Source: Bathymodiolus thermophilus thioautotrophic gill symbiont (GTDB lineage: Bacteria; Pseudomonadota; Gammaproteobacteria; PS1; Pseudothioglobaceae). Taken from it: a stretch of DNA of 64,000 nucleotides. Position 1 is the stretch's first letter. The number at the start of each line of letters is the position of its first letter. The notes below the pieces were generated by a model. That model ran no database searches, had not been told where the DNA came from, and worked only from the letters and a program-made list of their open reading frames with translations. The stretch spans positions 1,116,001 through 1,180,000 of the forward strand of contig NZ_CP024634.1 of the NCBI RefSeq assembly GCF_003711265.1, read 5' to 3'. A program made the position numbers and the translations under genes. Shown in pieces: positions 17,820-26,717 of the stretch.

Positions 17820-18143
17820 TTAAAAGGGTAAATTCGCACCACCCGGTAATTTCATGCCGCCTGTGGCATCCTTCATTTTGGCGGCAGAAGCATCGGCAAT
17901 TTGTTGGTTGGCATCGTTAATAGCGGTTAAGAGTAAGTCTTCTAGCGTGTCTTTGTCGTCCATTACATTGGGACTGATTTGAATGTCGGTTGCCTGATGT
18001 TCGCCGTTGATGCTAATGTTGACTAAGCCACCGCCAGCAGTGCCTGTGGCAGTTAGTTGCTTAATTTCTGCTTGTGCTTGTTGCACATTTTCTTGCATTT
18101 GCTGGGCTTTTTTCATCATGCCAGCCATTCCACCTTTAAACAT
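17820..18143 (-). CDS. ybaB: YbaB/EbfC nucleoid-associated protein
   Basis: 107 residues, normal for the family. N-terminal Gly/Met-rich segment and helix (MMKKAQQMQENVQQAQAE), central strands (GEHQATDIQISPNVM) and the C-terminal helix. It binds DNA as a dimer and is conserved between dnaX and recR. The start overlaps the end of dnaX by 8 bp. Confidence 0.95.
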   Translation of the reverse strand: MFKGGMAGMMKKAQQMQENVQQAQAEIKQLTATGTAGGGLVNISINGEHQATDIQISPNVMDDKDTLEDLLLTAINDANQQIADASAAKMKDATGGMKLPGGANLPF

Positions 18144-19737
18144 TTCTTGCCTCCATTTTTATCTCTTTAATTGAATTGATAGCCACCTTGGTATTAAAGG
18201 TTTGTTGTAATTTTTGCACACCTTTATCAGCCAAAAAATCTTTTTGTAAGGCTGCCATTTTTTCATTTTCAGCCTGCGTTTCTTTTTGTGCCAAGGTTTG
18301 GGTTTTGAGTTTATTGACGCTGATGTTGAGACTGAGTTTGCCAAAACTTTCTTGTAATTTATCTTGAATGGTGCGTTTGATGCTGTCCGTTAGTAGATTG
18401 GAAAATTTTTCATCCAAACTTAATGTGAGCGTTTGCTGGTCGGCACTTTCAAAGACTGTGTTTTTAATCAACATACGCGCCACTGTGCTGAATTTAAGTG
18501 TTTTTGCTGTTTCTTCCCAGTCGGATTGAGAGTTGATATTGAGTGTTGATTGTTGCGTTTTAGGCTTAATTTTAGGCGCTGACGCTAATTTAGGTGTTTT
18601 TTTTTCTGCTATTTTCGTTTCTGGTGTGTTGTTGGGTGCGACTGATTGCGTTTTATTGTGTGCATTGGAGTGAAATGCCAGCATACGCAATAGCGTCATT
18701 TCAAAGCCAATTTGTTCACTTGGTGCGAGGGGCAATTCTTTGTTACCATTAATTGCTATGTGGTAAAAAAGTTGCAAATCTTGGGTGGATATTTTTGCGG
18801 CTAAGGCTTGAATATCGTTAGAAATATCTGCATTATCAAGAAGTTGTGCAATTGATATTTGATGAAATAAGGCGCTTAAATCTTTGAGCGCTTGGGTTAG
18901 GTTTTCACCTTTGTGTGACAATTCTCGGACAAAGTTAATGCATGCTTGTGCATCTTGATCAAGCAGGTGTTTTGCCAAAGTTAGAATGTCATCGTGAAGC
19001 ACCAAGCCCAGCATTGCCTTAATGTCTTTGCTCATCACAGTGCCATTGCCATAAGCAATAGATTGGTCAAGCAGGCTTAGTGCATCACGCATAGAGCCGT
19101 TGCCAAAGTCGGCAATTTGACCGAGTGCCAGTTCTTCATATTTGAGCTTTTCAGCCTCCATAATAAATTTCAGCTGACCTAAGATTTCTTCATGTGTGAG
19201 TTTTTGCAAAGTGAATTGCAAACAGCGAGAAAGCACTGTAATAGGCACTTTTTGTGGATCCGTTGTTGCCAGCAAAAACTTAATATGTTCAGGCGGCTCT
19301 TCTAGCGTTTTTAACAGTGCGTTAAAACTGCTTTTTGAAAGCATGTGCACTTCGTCAATCAAATAAATTTTATAACGATTTTTGGTGGGCATATATTGCG
19401 CATTTTCTAAAATATCACGCATATTGTCAACGCCTGTATGCGATGCTGCATCCAACTCAATTAAATCAACCGATTGCCCTTGGTCTATTTCAACACAAGT
19501 GGCACACTCACCACAAGGTTTGGAACTAACGCCGCGTTCGCAGTTAATGGATTTGGCAAAAATTCTTGCAATGGTAGTTTTACCCACCCCTCGTGTGCCT
19601 GTAAATAAGAAGCCGTGGTGTAAATTATCCGCATCAAGGGCATTAATTAAAGTTTTGGTCGTGTGTATTTGACCCACCATCTCGCTAAAGGTGTGAGGAC
19701 GATATTTTCGTGCTAAAACTTGATAAGGTGCGCTCAT
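18136..19737 (-). CDS. dnaX: DNA polymerase III subunit tau/gamma
   Basis: 533 residues; clamp-loader ATPase. Visible: Walker A GTRGVGKTT, the zinc-binding cysteine cluster CGECATC, Walker B YLIDEVHMLS, and sensor VLSRCLQF. The AAA+ and collar part ends near residue 370. A linker and the tau-specific C-terminal region follow. At about codon 378 lies a run of nine A (18597-18605) after which both other frames stop within about five codons. Slippage there would give a gamma-like product of about 380 residues. It heads the dnaX-ybaB-recR operon. Confidence 0.95.
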   Translation of the reverse strand: MSAPYQVLARKYRPHTFSEMVGQIHTTKTLINALDADNLHHGFLFTGTRGVGKTTIARIFAKSINCERGVSSKPCGECATCVEIDQGQSVDLIELDAASHTGVDNMRDILENAQYMPTKNRYKIYLIDEVHMLSKSSFNALLKTLEEPPEHIKFLLATTDPQKVPITVLSRCLQFTLQKLTHEEILGQLKFIMEAEKLKYEELALGQIADFGNGSMRDALSLLDQSIAYGNGTVMSKDIKAMLGLVLHDDILTLAKHLLDQDAQACINFVRELSHKGENLTQALKDLSALFHQISIAQLLDNADISNDIQALAAKISTQDLQLFYHIAINGNKELPLAPSEQIGFEMTLLRMLAFHSNAHNKTQSVAPNNTPETKIAEKKTPKLASAPKIKPKTQQSTLNINSQSDWEETAKTLKFSTVARMLIKNTVFESADQQTLTLSLDEKFSNLLTDSIKRTIQDKLQESFGKLSLNISVNKLKTQTLAQKETQAENEKMAALQKDFLADKGVQKLQQTFNTKVAINSIKEIKMEARNV

Positions 19738-19793
19738 GTTGTGTTCATTGTATTTTAAATCCTTTTGCTTGAAAAAGGATTTATATTAAAAAA

Positions 19794-19904
19794 GGTGGCA
19801 GTGTCAGAATAACGGCTAACACATAAAAAAATTATTACCGTTGCTTCCTTCCGGATCTGGCGGAGTTCATAACTGTTTATTGTTAGTGCACCCTGTACAC
19901 TGCC
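19794..19904 (-). ncRNA. ffs: Signal recognition particle 4.5S RNA
   Basis: On the minus strand, GCCAGATCCGGAAGGAAGCA is the universally conserved SRP domain IV symmetric/asymmetric loop sequence. The flanking arms pair: the 5' end GGCAGTGTAC and the 3' end GACACTGCC close the long hairpin, giving about 111 nt. It guides Ffh to ribosomes for membrane-protein targeting. Position upstream of dnaX, on the same strand, is common in gammaproteobacteria. Confidence 0.93.
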
Positions 19905-19925
19905 GAAACTTATTTTACTTGAATT

Positions 19926-20588
19926 TTAGATTTGTTGATTGATTAATTCAAGGCGTTTGGGTGTGCCAATATCGTGCCAATATCCTGAATGATATTCACC
20001 GGTTAATTGTTGATTGTTAATTGCCTCTTTGAGCAGTGGGTAAAGGGCTAATGCACATTGGGTGTGCCTATAGTTTTTGAAAAAACTAGGGTGATAAATA
20101 CCTATACCAGAGAAGGTAAGGCGATTATTTTTATTAAATGTAATTTTTTGTTCAGTGTCAATAGAAAAATCACCATCAGGATGGTGCTCAGGATTGTTGA
20201 TCAAAACCAGATGAGCCAATGAGTTGAGCGGTAGGGCGAGTGAAGATAAATCGTAATCGCACAATATATCGGAATTAATGACAATAAAAGGCTGTCCACC
20301 TAATAAAGGTAAGGCTTGAATGATGCCCCCTGCAGTTTCTAGGGCATGCTGTTCAGTGCTATATTGAAGTTGTACGCCGAATTTTTTGCCATCACCTAAA
20401 TGTGTTTTAATTTGTTCCCCCAAGTAGGCGGTGTTAATAACAATGTCGGTAATGCCTGCTTTTTTTAGCGCACTAATACTGTGTTCAATCAAGGGCTTGC
20501 CTTTGGTCTTAAGTAAGGGTTTTGGTGTGTTTTTAGTGAGCGGCATCATACGCTTCCCTCTGCCAGCGGCTAAAATCATAGCCTTCAT
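19926..20588 (-). CDS. murU: N-acetylmuramate 1-phosphate uridylyltransferase MurU
   Basis: 220 residues. The nucleotidyltransferase signature is LAAGRGKRMMPLTKNTPKPL with the sugar-binding part KGKPLIEHSI. It is fused in operon order to an AmgK-like kinase with a 4-bp overlap, the pairing that defines the cell-wall recycling route MurNAc to UDP-MurNAc known from Pseudomonas. A general sugar-1-phosphate nucleotidyltransferase is the alternative; the amgK neighbour favours MurU. Last gene of the operon. Confidence 0.85.
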   Translation of the reverse strand: MKAMILAAGRGKRMMPLTKNTPKPLLKTKGKPLIEHSISALKKAGITDIVINTAYLGEQIKTHLGDGKKFGVQLQYSTEQHALETAGGIIQALPLLGGQPFIVINSDILCDYDLSSLALPLNSLAHLVLINNPEHHPDGDFSIDTEQKITFNKNNRLTFSGIGIYHPSFFKNYRHTQCALALYPLLKEAINNQQLTGEYHSGYWHDIGTPKRLELINQQI

Positions 20589-21517
20589 AAAAATGCCTTT
20601 AAGTTAGCAAATTCTGGGTATTTATCGGCAATTTGTAATGCATATTTTTTAACCAATGGGATGTCATTTAGATATTGGTGCTTGCCATCACGCATTGACA
20701 GGCGTTTAAAAATGCCGAGAATTTTTAAATGGCGTTGCAATCCCATTAAATCAAATTGTTTTTCAAATTGCGAAAATTTAAGTTTGATATTGGCCTGCGT
20801 ATAGTAATAGCGTAATAAAGTTTGTATTTCATCTGTTGACAGTTCAAAATAAGCATCTTTTAACAATGAGCATAAATCGTAGGTATTTGAGCCAATCACT
20901 GCATCTTGAAAATCAATAACCGCAATGTTCTCGTGAATGACCATTAAATTTCGTGCATGATAGTCTCGGTGAACAAATACTTGAGGGGAATTTTGCGCAT
21001 TATCACTGAGTAATTGAAAAACATCGGTTAATAATTGCAGAGAAGGGGTTGTCTCTTTCTGGGGTAAATACCAATCAATGAGCAATTGCATTTCGTCTGT
21101 TAATAGCGCATCATCATATAGAGGCAAGTTTTCGTTTTGACAATCAATTTTTTGTATTTTTATGAGTGTATTGATGGCTTTTTTATACAGACTAAGACGC
21201 GCACTTTTATTCAGTGCTTGCAAGAAAGTAACATTGCCCAAGTCTTCTAATAACAAAAAACCTTGCACCAAATCCGCCTCAATAACTTCAGGTGCATGAA
21301 TATTATTTGCGTTTAAAAGTGTGGCAATTTTAATAAACCTGTCGCTGTTTTCTTTTTCTGGTGGCGCATCCATAGCGATAAAACTGGCGTTATCACGCTC
21401 AACTCTAAAATAACGGCGAAAACTGGCATCGTCGCTAGCACTGGTAATAACAAAATTTTCGTCACCAAAAAAATACGCCAGCCAATCAGTTAAGAGGTCA
21501 AATCGTAAATCAGTCAT
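20585..21517 (-). CDS. amgK: N-acetylmuramate/N-acetylglucosamine kinase AmgK
   Basis: 310 residues, aminoglycoside-phosphotransferase fold. Catalytic loop VHRDYHARNLMV and the metal-binding VIDFQDAVIGS are intact. It phosphorylates the anomeric position of MurNAc so MurU can make UDP-MurNAc, bypassing de novo synthesis. It overlaps dat by 8 bp and murU by 4 bp, so all three are probably translationally coupled. Confidence 0.85.
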   Translation of the reverse strand: MTDLRFDLLTDWLAYFFGDENFVITSASDDASFRRYFRVERDNASFIAMDAPPEKENSDRFIKIATLLNANNIHAPEVIEADLVQGFLLLEDLGNVTFLQALNKSARLSLYKKAINTLIKIQKIDCQNENLPLYDDALLTDEMQLLIDWYLPQKETTPSLQLLTDVFQLLSDNAQNSPQVFVHRDYHARNLMVIHENIAVIDFQDAVIGSNTYDLCSLLKDAYFELSTDEIQTLLRYYYTQANIKLKFSQFEKQFDLMGLQRHLKILGIFKRLSMRDGKHQYLNDIPLVKKYALQIADKYPEFANLKAFL

Positions 21518-22343
21518 TTTTCAGTTGCTGATAATGGTGATAAACACATGCCCAATAACGACCTACTTCTCCTTGGTTAATAACTTGCTTGTCTATTTGA
21601 GTGATGGGCATTATTTCACGAGTAGAACTGGAAATCCACACTTCATCAGCGTTTAATAATGCATCAACGGTAAATGCCGATTCATCAATAGGCAGTTTGC
21701 AAGCCAGCGCACTTTCTAGCACCAAATCTCGGGTAATGCCTGAAAGAATATATTTGCCAGTAGGGTGTGTGAATAAAGTACCTGCTTTAATCATAAATAC
21801 ATTTGAGGTTGCCCCCTCAGTAACAACATTGTTTCGATGCAAGATAATTTCCTCCACTTGGTTGTCTTTGGCATTTTGAGAATACAATACATTTGCCAAT
21901 AACGAAGTGGCTTTAATATCGCATTGAGACCAGCGAATATCGGCTTGCGTAATCACACTAAAACCTTTTTCTAAGGCGTGCTTGGTTTTGGTTACGAGTG
22001 GATTTAATTCAATATACACAGTGGGAGTAAGTGTGTCGAAACTGTGCTTTCTTTGGGTGCCTACACCACGCGTAATTTGTAGATAAAGCGATTGATTTTC
22101 CGATTGAGAATAACCCAATAATTGATTGAGAATTTTTTGCCACTCACTATTTGTATAGGGGTTGGGTATTTTTATCGCATCTAGGCTGTTTTGCAGGCGT
22201 TTTAGGTGCGCGCTAAGGCGAAATAACTTGCCTTGATAAGTGGGAATAACTTCATACACACCATCGCCAAACAAAAAACCTCTATCCATAACTGAAATAG
22301 AGGCATTCTTTTTCGCAATAAAATTGCCGTTAAGGTAAACCAT
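21510..22343 (-). CDS. dat: D-amino-acid aminotransferase (class IV, PLP)
   Basis: 277 residues. Fold type IV hallmarks: VMDRGFLFGDGVYEVIP near the N terminus, the PLP lysine in CDIKATSLLANV, and the C-terminal TREIMPITQID. Makes D-Ala or D-Glu for peptidoglycan. A gene of this type next to dacA and rodA is common in gammaproteobacteria. Branched-chain aminotransferase or aminodeoxychorismate lyase are close relatives, but the length and context fit Dat. The start abuts the dacA stop. Confidence 0.85.
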   Translation of the reverse strand: MVYLNGNFIAKKNASISVMDRGFLFGDGVYEVIPTYQGKLFRLSAHLKRLQNSLDAIKIPNPYTNSEWQKILNQLLGYSQSENQSLYLQITRGVGTQRKHSFDTLTPTVYIELNPLVTKTKHALEKGFSVITQADIRWSQCDIKATSLLANVLYSQNAKDNQVEEIILHRNNVVTEGATSNVFMIKAGTLFTHPTGKYILSGITRDLVLESALACKLPIDESAFTVDALLNADEVWISSSTREIMPITQIDKQVINQGEVGRYWACVYHHYQQLKND

Positions 22344-23470
22344 TAAAATTTAATTTTATCCAGCATGCGTGAAAAGAAACCAGCTTTAGGCGCATTTTCA
22401 AGTGCAATAACAGGAAGTTCTGCAATGTTTTTGCCTTCAAATTTAATGATTAAGTGTCCAATATTATCCCCTGCGTTAATGGGCGCTGTTAAATCGGCGT
22501 CTAATTCAATGACTTGTTGGGTTAATTTGTATTGTCCACGAGATAGGGTGATGGTTTGTGGCGCTTCAAACCCAACTTTAATTTCTGTTTTGGTTGAGCC
22601 AGAAATGGCTATTTTTTGATCAATTTTGTTAATTTCTTGTGTTTCAAAAAAGCGGAAACCATAATCTAAAATAGTTTGTGTTTGTGCGGCTCTTGCTTGT
22701 GTGCTAGTCGAACCAAGCACTGCAGAAATCAAACGCATGCCCACGCGTTTAGCACTGGCAACCAAGTTATACCCCGCTTTTTTTGTATGACCTGTTTTTA
22801 ATCCATCAACAGTGTGGTCGCTCCATAATAATTTATTGCGATTAGGCTGCTTGATACCATGATAAGTAAATTCTTTTTGCGAATACCATTCATAAAATTG
22901 TGGAAAATCACGAATGGTTGCCGAGGCAAGTATGGTTATGTCTCTAGCGGTGGTGTGTTGATTTTTGTGGGGCAAACCTGAGGCGTTTTCAAAACGCGAA
23001 TTGGTCATACCAAGTTCTTTGGCGTATTCATTCATATAAGTAGCAAAAGTACCTTCGGTGCCAGCAATATGCTCGGCTAATGCCACGGCTGAATCGTTAC
23101 CTGATTGAATAATCATACCTTTGAGTAGTGTTTCAAGTGGAATGGTTTTACCTACTTCAACAAAACTTTTTGAGCCACCTGTTTTCCATGCTTTTTTACT
23201 AATCCGCACTTCATCGTTCAAACTAACCCTACCATCTTTAATCAGTTGAAACACCACATAAGCAGTCATTAACTTGGTCAAACTTGCTGGCGAGCGTTTT
23301 TTATCGGGCTTGTTTGCAGCAATAACCACACCTGAATTGTGATCTAATACAATATAGGCCGCCGCATTAATTGATGGGGCTTTGGGGGTGATAAAAATAG
23401 CCGCTTGTGTGTTAATCGATAAAGTGGCAAAAGCAATAAAAGTAAACAAAGGTAAGGATTTTTTTTTCAT
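22343..23470 (-). CDS. dacA: D-alanyl-D-alanine carboxypeptidase (PBP5/6 type)
   Basis: 375 residues with a signal peptide ending near TQA. Penicillin-binding motifs in order: SLTK (Ser63 nucleophile, Lys66), SGN in IIQSGNDSAVALAEHI, and KTG in DGLKTGHTKKAGYN. The C-terminal beta domain and final amphipathic helix (FFSRMLDKIKF) anchor it to the inner membrane. It trims stem pentapeptides in the periplasm. It overlaps mltB by 4 bp. Confidence 0.95.
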   Translation of the reverse strand: MKKKSLPLFTFIAFATLSINTQAAIFITPKAPSINAAAYIVLDHNSGVVIAANKPDKKRSPASLTKLMTAYVVFQLIKDGRVSLNDEVRISKKAWKTGGSKSFVEVGKTIPLETLLKGMIIQSGNDSAVALAEHIAGTEGTFATYMNEYAKELGMTNSRFENASGLPHKNQHTTARDITILASATIRDFPQFYEWYSQKEFTYHGIKQPNRNKLLWSDHTVDGLKTGHTKKAGYNLVASAKRVGMRLISAVLGSTSTQARAAQTQTILDYGFRFFETQEINKIDQKIAISGSTKTEIKVGFEAPQTITLSRGQYKLTQQVIELDADLTAPINAGDNIGHLIIKFEGKNIAELPVIALENAPKAGFFSRMLDKIKF

Positions 23471-24501
23471 AATTTTTTAGTATTTAAAGAAGTAAATTGT
23501 TGTTTTAATTTGGCTGACAATTGAGAAGCAACCATTGCATATCTATTGTCATGATTATAACGAGTTAATATATAAAAATTCCAAAAAGTAAGCCAAGTTT
23601 CGTCAACTTTTTTCTGCGGCAGGCGAATAAATGCCAATTTGGTTTTGTTGTCAATATCTTGATCTATCTCAAAACCTTTGTTGCGCCAGTATTTGGCATT
23701 TTTTTTCGGCTTAGAATTAGAACGCTTGGCGTGTTTTAGGTGCTGGCTTTTTAGGGTAATAGGGCGTGCAATTTCCCCGAAGTCATGCCAATGATGTTTG
23801 TCAAAGTAATTGGCAATTGAACCAATGGCATCCACAGGGTTTGAAAACAAGTCAACTTTACCATCTTGATTAAAATCCACAGCATAATAGCGATACGAAC
23901 TGGCAATAAATTGTGGAAAACCCATTGCCCCTGCGTATGAGCCGTTAACACTCAAAGGATTGATAGAATTTTCACGCGTCAGGAGTAAAAATTGCTCCAA
24001 TTCTTTTTGATAGAAAGTGCGACGACGATAATTGCCAAATGAGCGTTTTACCAAGGTTTCAAATGTTGGGTGAGTGCCTTTTTTGTTGCCATAGTCGGTT
24101 TCCATGCCAAGAATAGCAACAATAACTTCAGCTGGAACATGATAAGTTTGCTCCGCACGCTCTAGCGCTTTGAGATTGTCTTGCCAGAATTTAATGCCAT
24201 CTTGAATGCGATGTTCGGTAATAAACAAGTCTCGGTATTTATCCCATGACATCGTCGGCCTGCTAATGCGTTTGGCTTTCTTAACTTGTTTATCTTTTGC
24301 AGAGTTATCAGCAACGATAAACCCAATAGTGGAGAATAAAAATTGTAATTTATCTCTGTCAAAATCGTGCTTTTTCACCATTTTTTCAATGAATTTTTGC
24401 GTTATTTTGAAACTTGTGGCTGGCAATTTTTTCCCCTCTAAAGACAAGCAATTGCTTGATATTAGGGTTAGGAACAACAGTAGTAAAATAGATTTTTTCA
24501 T
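23467..24501 (-). CDS. mltB: Lytic murein transglycosylase B
   Basis: 344 residues with a signal peptide. The catalytic Glu134 lies in ILGMETDYGNKKGTH, and GAMGFPQFIASSYRYYAVD is the second family signature; a DFNQDGKVDLF calcium-type loop is present. It cleaves glycan strands leaving 1,6-anhydroMurNAc, a source of muropeptides for recycling. It lies between rodA and dacA. The usual rlpA neighbour is absent here. Confidence 0.93.
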   Translation of the reverse strand: MKKSILLLLFLTLISSNCLSLEGKKLPATSFKITQKFIEKMVKKHDFDRDKLQFLFSTIGFIVADNSAKDKQVKKAKRISRPTMSWDKYRDLFITEHRIQDGIKFWQDNLKALERAEQTYHVPAEVIVAILGMETDYGNKKGTHPTFETLVKRSFGNYRRRTFYQKELEQFLLLTRENSINPLSVNGSYAGAMGFPQFIASSYRYYAVDFNQDGKVDLFSNPVDAIGSIANYFDKHHWHDFGEIARPITLKSQHLKHAKRSNSKPKKNAKYWRNKGFEIDQDIDNKTKLAFIRLPQKKVDETWLTFWNFYILTRYNHDNRYAMVASQLSAKLKQQFTSLNTKKL

Positions 24502-24504
24502 AGG

Positions 24505-25647
24505 CTAAAATTGAGATAAATAACTGGGAGTTTTGTGTTTGCGAATGGACATAATAATACCAAAACTTGCAAACAAGGTAATCAATGACGAGCCCCCATA
24601 ACTGATCAACGGTAATGGCACACCAACCACGGGCAACAAACCCGACACCATACCAATATTAACAAACACATAGGTAAAGAAAATAAGCGTCAAACTGGCA
24701 CCTAATAACTTAGAAAAAGTGTCTTCCGATTCAAAAGAAATAACAAAACAACGCCAAATAATCAAACCATATAAACACAACAAAAACAACACCCCCAAAA
24801 GCCCTAATTCCTCTGCAATGACCGCAAAGATAAAGTCAGTGGCATGCTCAGGTAAGAAGTTTAATTGAGATTGAGACCCTTGCTCAATACCTTTGCCAAA
24901 TAAGCCACCAGAGCCAATAGCAATTTTAGATTGTAAAATGTGATAACCAGCACCAAGTGGATCTAAACTTGGGTCAATCATGGTTAAAATGCGTTTTTTT
25001 TGATATGCCATTAACAAATAATGCCAAGCAATATAGCCACCACCAATAATGAACGCACCAATGGCACCGAAATTAAGCCAATTGTTATGCCGAATAATTT
25101 GAATACGAACACCTGAAAAAAACAGCACATAAGCACCGCTGGCACCAATGAGTAGCGAAGTGCCTAAATCAGGCTGCCTGGCGATTAACAAAACAATGGT
25201 GCTAATCGCAGCAATTGAGATAACAATAGGTAAAATTTTTGGTGGTAGTGTTTTTTCACTCAGGATTGAAGCGATGGCAATCGGCATAATGATTTTCATC
25301 AATTCCGAAGGCTGAAAACGCATCAAACCCAAATCCAACCACCGCTGAGCACCCCCACTACTAGAGCCAAATAACAGCACCAATAATAATAAGAAAATAC
25401 CAAATAGCATAAAATAGGGTGAATAACGCCTCAGCAAGTAAGGGGGTATTTGTGCAATTACCAGCATCACACCAATAGCAAGCACAAAGTGCAGGATTTG
25501 TTTGTAAATTAAGTTCATGGATTCAGAAGCGCTATAAAGCATTAACAATCCAAACGCACTGGTTCCCATTAAAATTAAGAATAAGGGCGTATCCATTTTA
25601 AAATAATGCCAAAAATGACGGACTTCAGCCAGCAATGCGCGTTTCAT
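24505..25647 (-). CDS. rodA: Rod-shape peptidoglycan glycosyltransferase RodA
   Basis: 380 residues, about ten membrane segments, SEDS family. Conserved loops FLPEHATDFIFAVIAEELG and PLPLISYGGSSL are present. It polymerises glycan from lipid II in the elongasome with PBP2 (mrdA, not in the window). Its start overlaps the upstream DUF498 gene by 4 bp and mltB begins 3 nt after its stop. Confidence 0.95.
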   Translation of the reverse strand: MKRALLAEVRHFWHYFKMDTPLFLILMGTSAFGLLMLYSASESMNLIYKQILHFVLAIGVMLVIAQIPPYLLRRYSPYFMLFGIFLLLLVLLFGSSSGGAQRWLDLGLMRFQPSELMKIIMPIAIASILSEKTLPPKILPIVISIAAISTIVLLIARQPDLGTSLLIGASGAYVLFFSGVRIQIIRHNNWLNFGAIGAFIIGGGYIAWHYLLMAYQKKRILTMIDPSLDPLGAGYHILQSKIAIGSGGLFGKGIEQGSQSQLNFLPEHATDFIFAVIAEELGLLGVLFLLCLYGLIIWRCFVISFESEDTFSKLLGASLTLIFFTYVFVNIGMVSGLLPVVGVPLPLISYGGSSLITLFASFGIIMSIRKHKTPSYLSQF

Positions 25648-26006
25648 AATAGCAGCAGCCCAACCAACCTTACATCGGCCAGTAATAAATTAAAACTACG
25701 GCACGCCGATGCATTACTCATGCTTTCAACCCCAATGCCCATTTGCTGAATTGCAACTTGTTGTTGTGGGTCTAAAAACTTGCCCGTTTTGCCAGTGCCA
25801 ATAATCAGTAAATCAATATCGTCTTTTGAACTGAGTGGGAACAGCGCCATTTTATCCAGTTTTTCCAGCGTTAAATCAGGGGTTTTTATGTAATGGCTGG
25901 ATGAGATAAAGCAAGGTATGGGCAATGTTACATGCGATAAGATAACTGCATTCTTATCCACAGAAATGATACTGTTATTGTTATTATCTTGCTGATTAAA
26001 TTCCAC
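25644..26006 (-). CDS. Mth938/NDUFAF3-like (DUF498) protein
   Basis: 120 residues. The core LLIIGTGKTGKFL followed by MGIGVESMSNASACRSFNLL is the DUF498/DUF598 signature. The family includes the mitochondrial complex I assembly factor NDUFAF3; the bacterial role is not established. First gene of the cell-wall operon, coupled to rodA by an ATGA overlap. Confidence 0.85.
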   Translation of the reverse strand: MEFNQQDNNNNSIISVDKNAVILSHVTLPIPCFISSSHYIKTPDLTLEKLDKMALFPLSSKDDIDLLIIGTGKTGKFLDPQQQVAIQQMGIGVESMSNASACRSFNLLLADVRLVGLLLL

Positions 26007-26020
26007 GAAAATAATCCTTA

Positions 26021-26156
26021 AAGACCTTGGTATAAATATGAACGATTGTCAACATCCAATTTTACCCTTCTAAAGGACTGCTGAATACCACTGAAAAGGT
26101 TACCAAGCGGGTAAAAAGTGGACTTTTGATGATTATTCATATTTTACAGAGGCCTC
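26021..26156. repeat. Degenerate foldback element
   Basis: The left end AAGACCTTGGTATAAATATG and the right end ATTATTCATATTTTACAGAGGCCTC belong to the GAGACC family, with mutated ends and a shortened interior. It separates the divergent DUF498 gene and the Sel1 gene. Confidence 0.7.
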
Positions 26157-26264
26157 CATTTATATAAATGTTTTAAATGTGCTAAATTATACCCAAACAA
26201 CATTCAATAACTTGTGCGTGTGAATCTTGTAAAATTATGCTATTTTAAAAATAACAAAAAAAAT

Positions 26265-26717
26265 ATGTTAAATTCCAAAGAAACCGATGCTTTTAGTGCA
26301 GATCTAACCAGTGGCGTAGCTGCTTTTGATTCCAAAAATTTTTCAATGGCTTACCAATTGTTAGCACCCCTTGCCGCACAAGGCAATGCCGAGAGCCTGT
26401 GGCGACTTGGTATGATGCAGATGAATGGCTTAGGGATGGTAGGAAATCAACCCTTAGGATTTGAAAATTTTATGAAAGCAGCCGAGCAAGAACATGCATT
26501 TGCACACCATATGATTGCGGTGGCATATATGACTGGCGAGGGTGTTGAAAAAGACATCACGAAAGCAATTGAATGGTTTGAAAAAGCGTCTGAATACGGA
26601 CTTCAAGGTGCAATGTACACCCTTGGAATGCTGTATGAAGATGGCAAGGAAGTTGAAAAAGACTTAGAAAAAACACAATATTGGTATGATTTAGCAGCCA
26701 AGGCGGACAATTCATGA
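26265..26717 (+). CDS. Sel1/TPR-repeat protein
   Basis: About 150 residues from ATG 26265; an earlier GTG at 26214 would add 17 non-conserved residues. Three to four Sel1-like repeats are visible (YQLLAPLAAQGNAESLWRLG; AVAYMTGEGVEKDITKAIEW; TLGMLYEDGKEVEKDLEKTQ). No signal peptide, so probably cytoplasmic and a protein-interaction scaffold. The stop overlaps gltX (ATGA), implying coupled translation. Confidence 0.8.
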   Translation: MLNSKETDAFSADLTSGVAAFDSKNFSMAYQLLAPLAAQGNAESLWRLGMMQMNGLGMVGNQPLGFENFMKAAEQEHAFAHHMIAVAYMTGEGVEKDITKAIEWFEKASEYGLQGAMYTLGMLYEDGKEVEKDLEKTQYWYDLAAKADNS

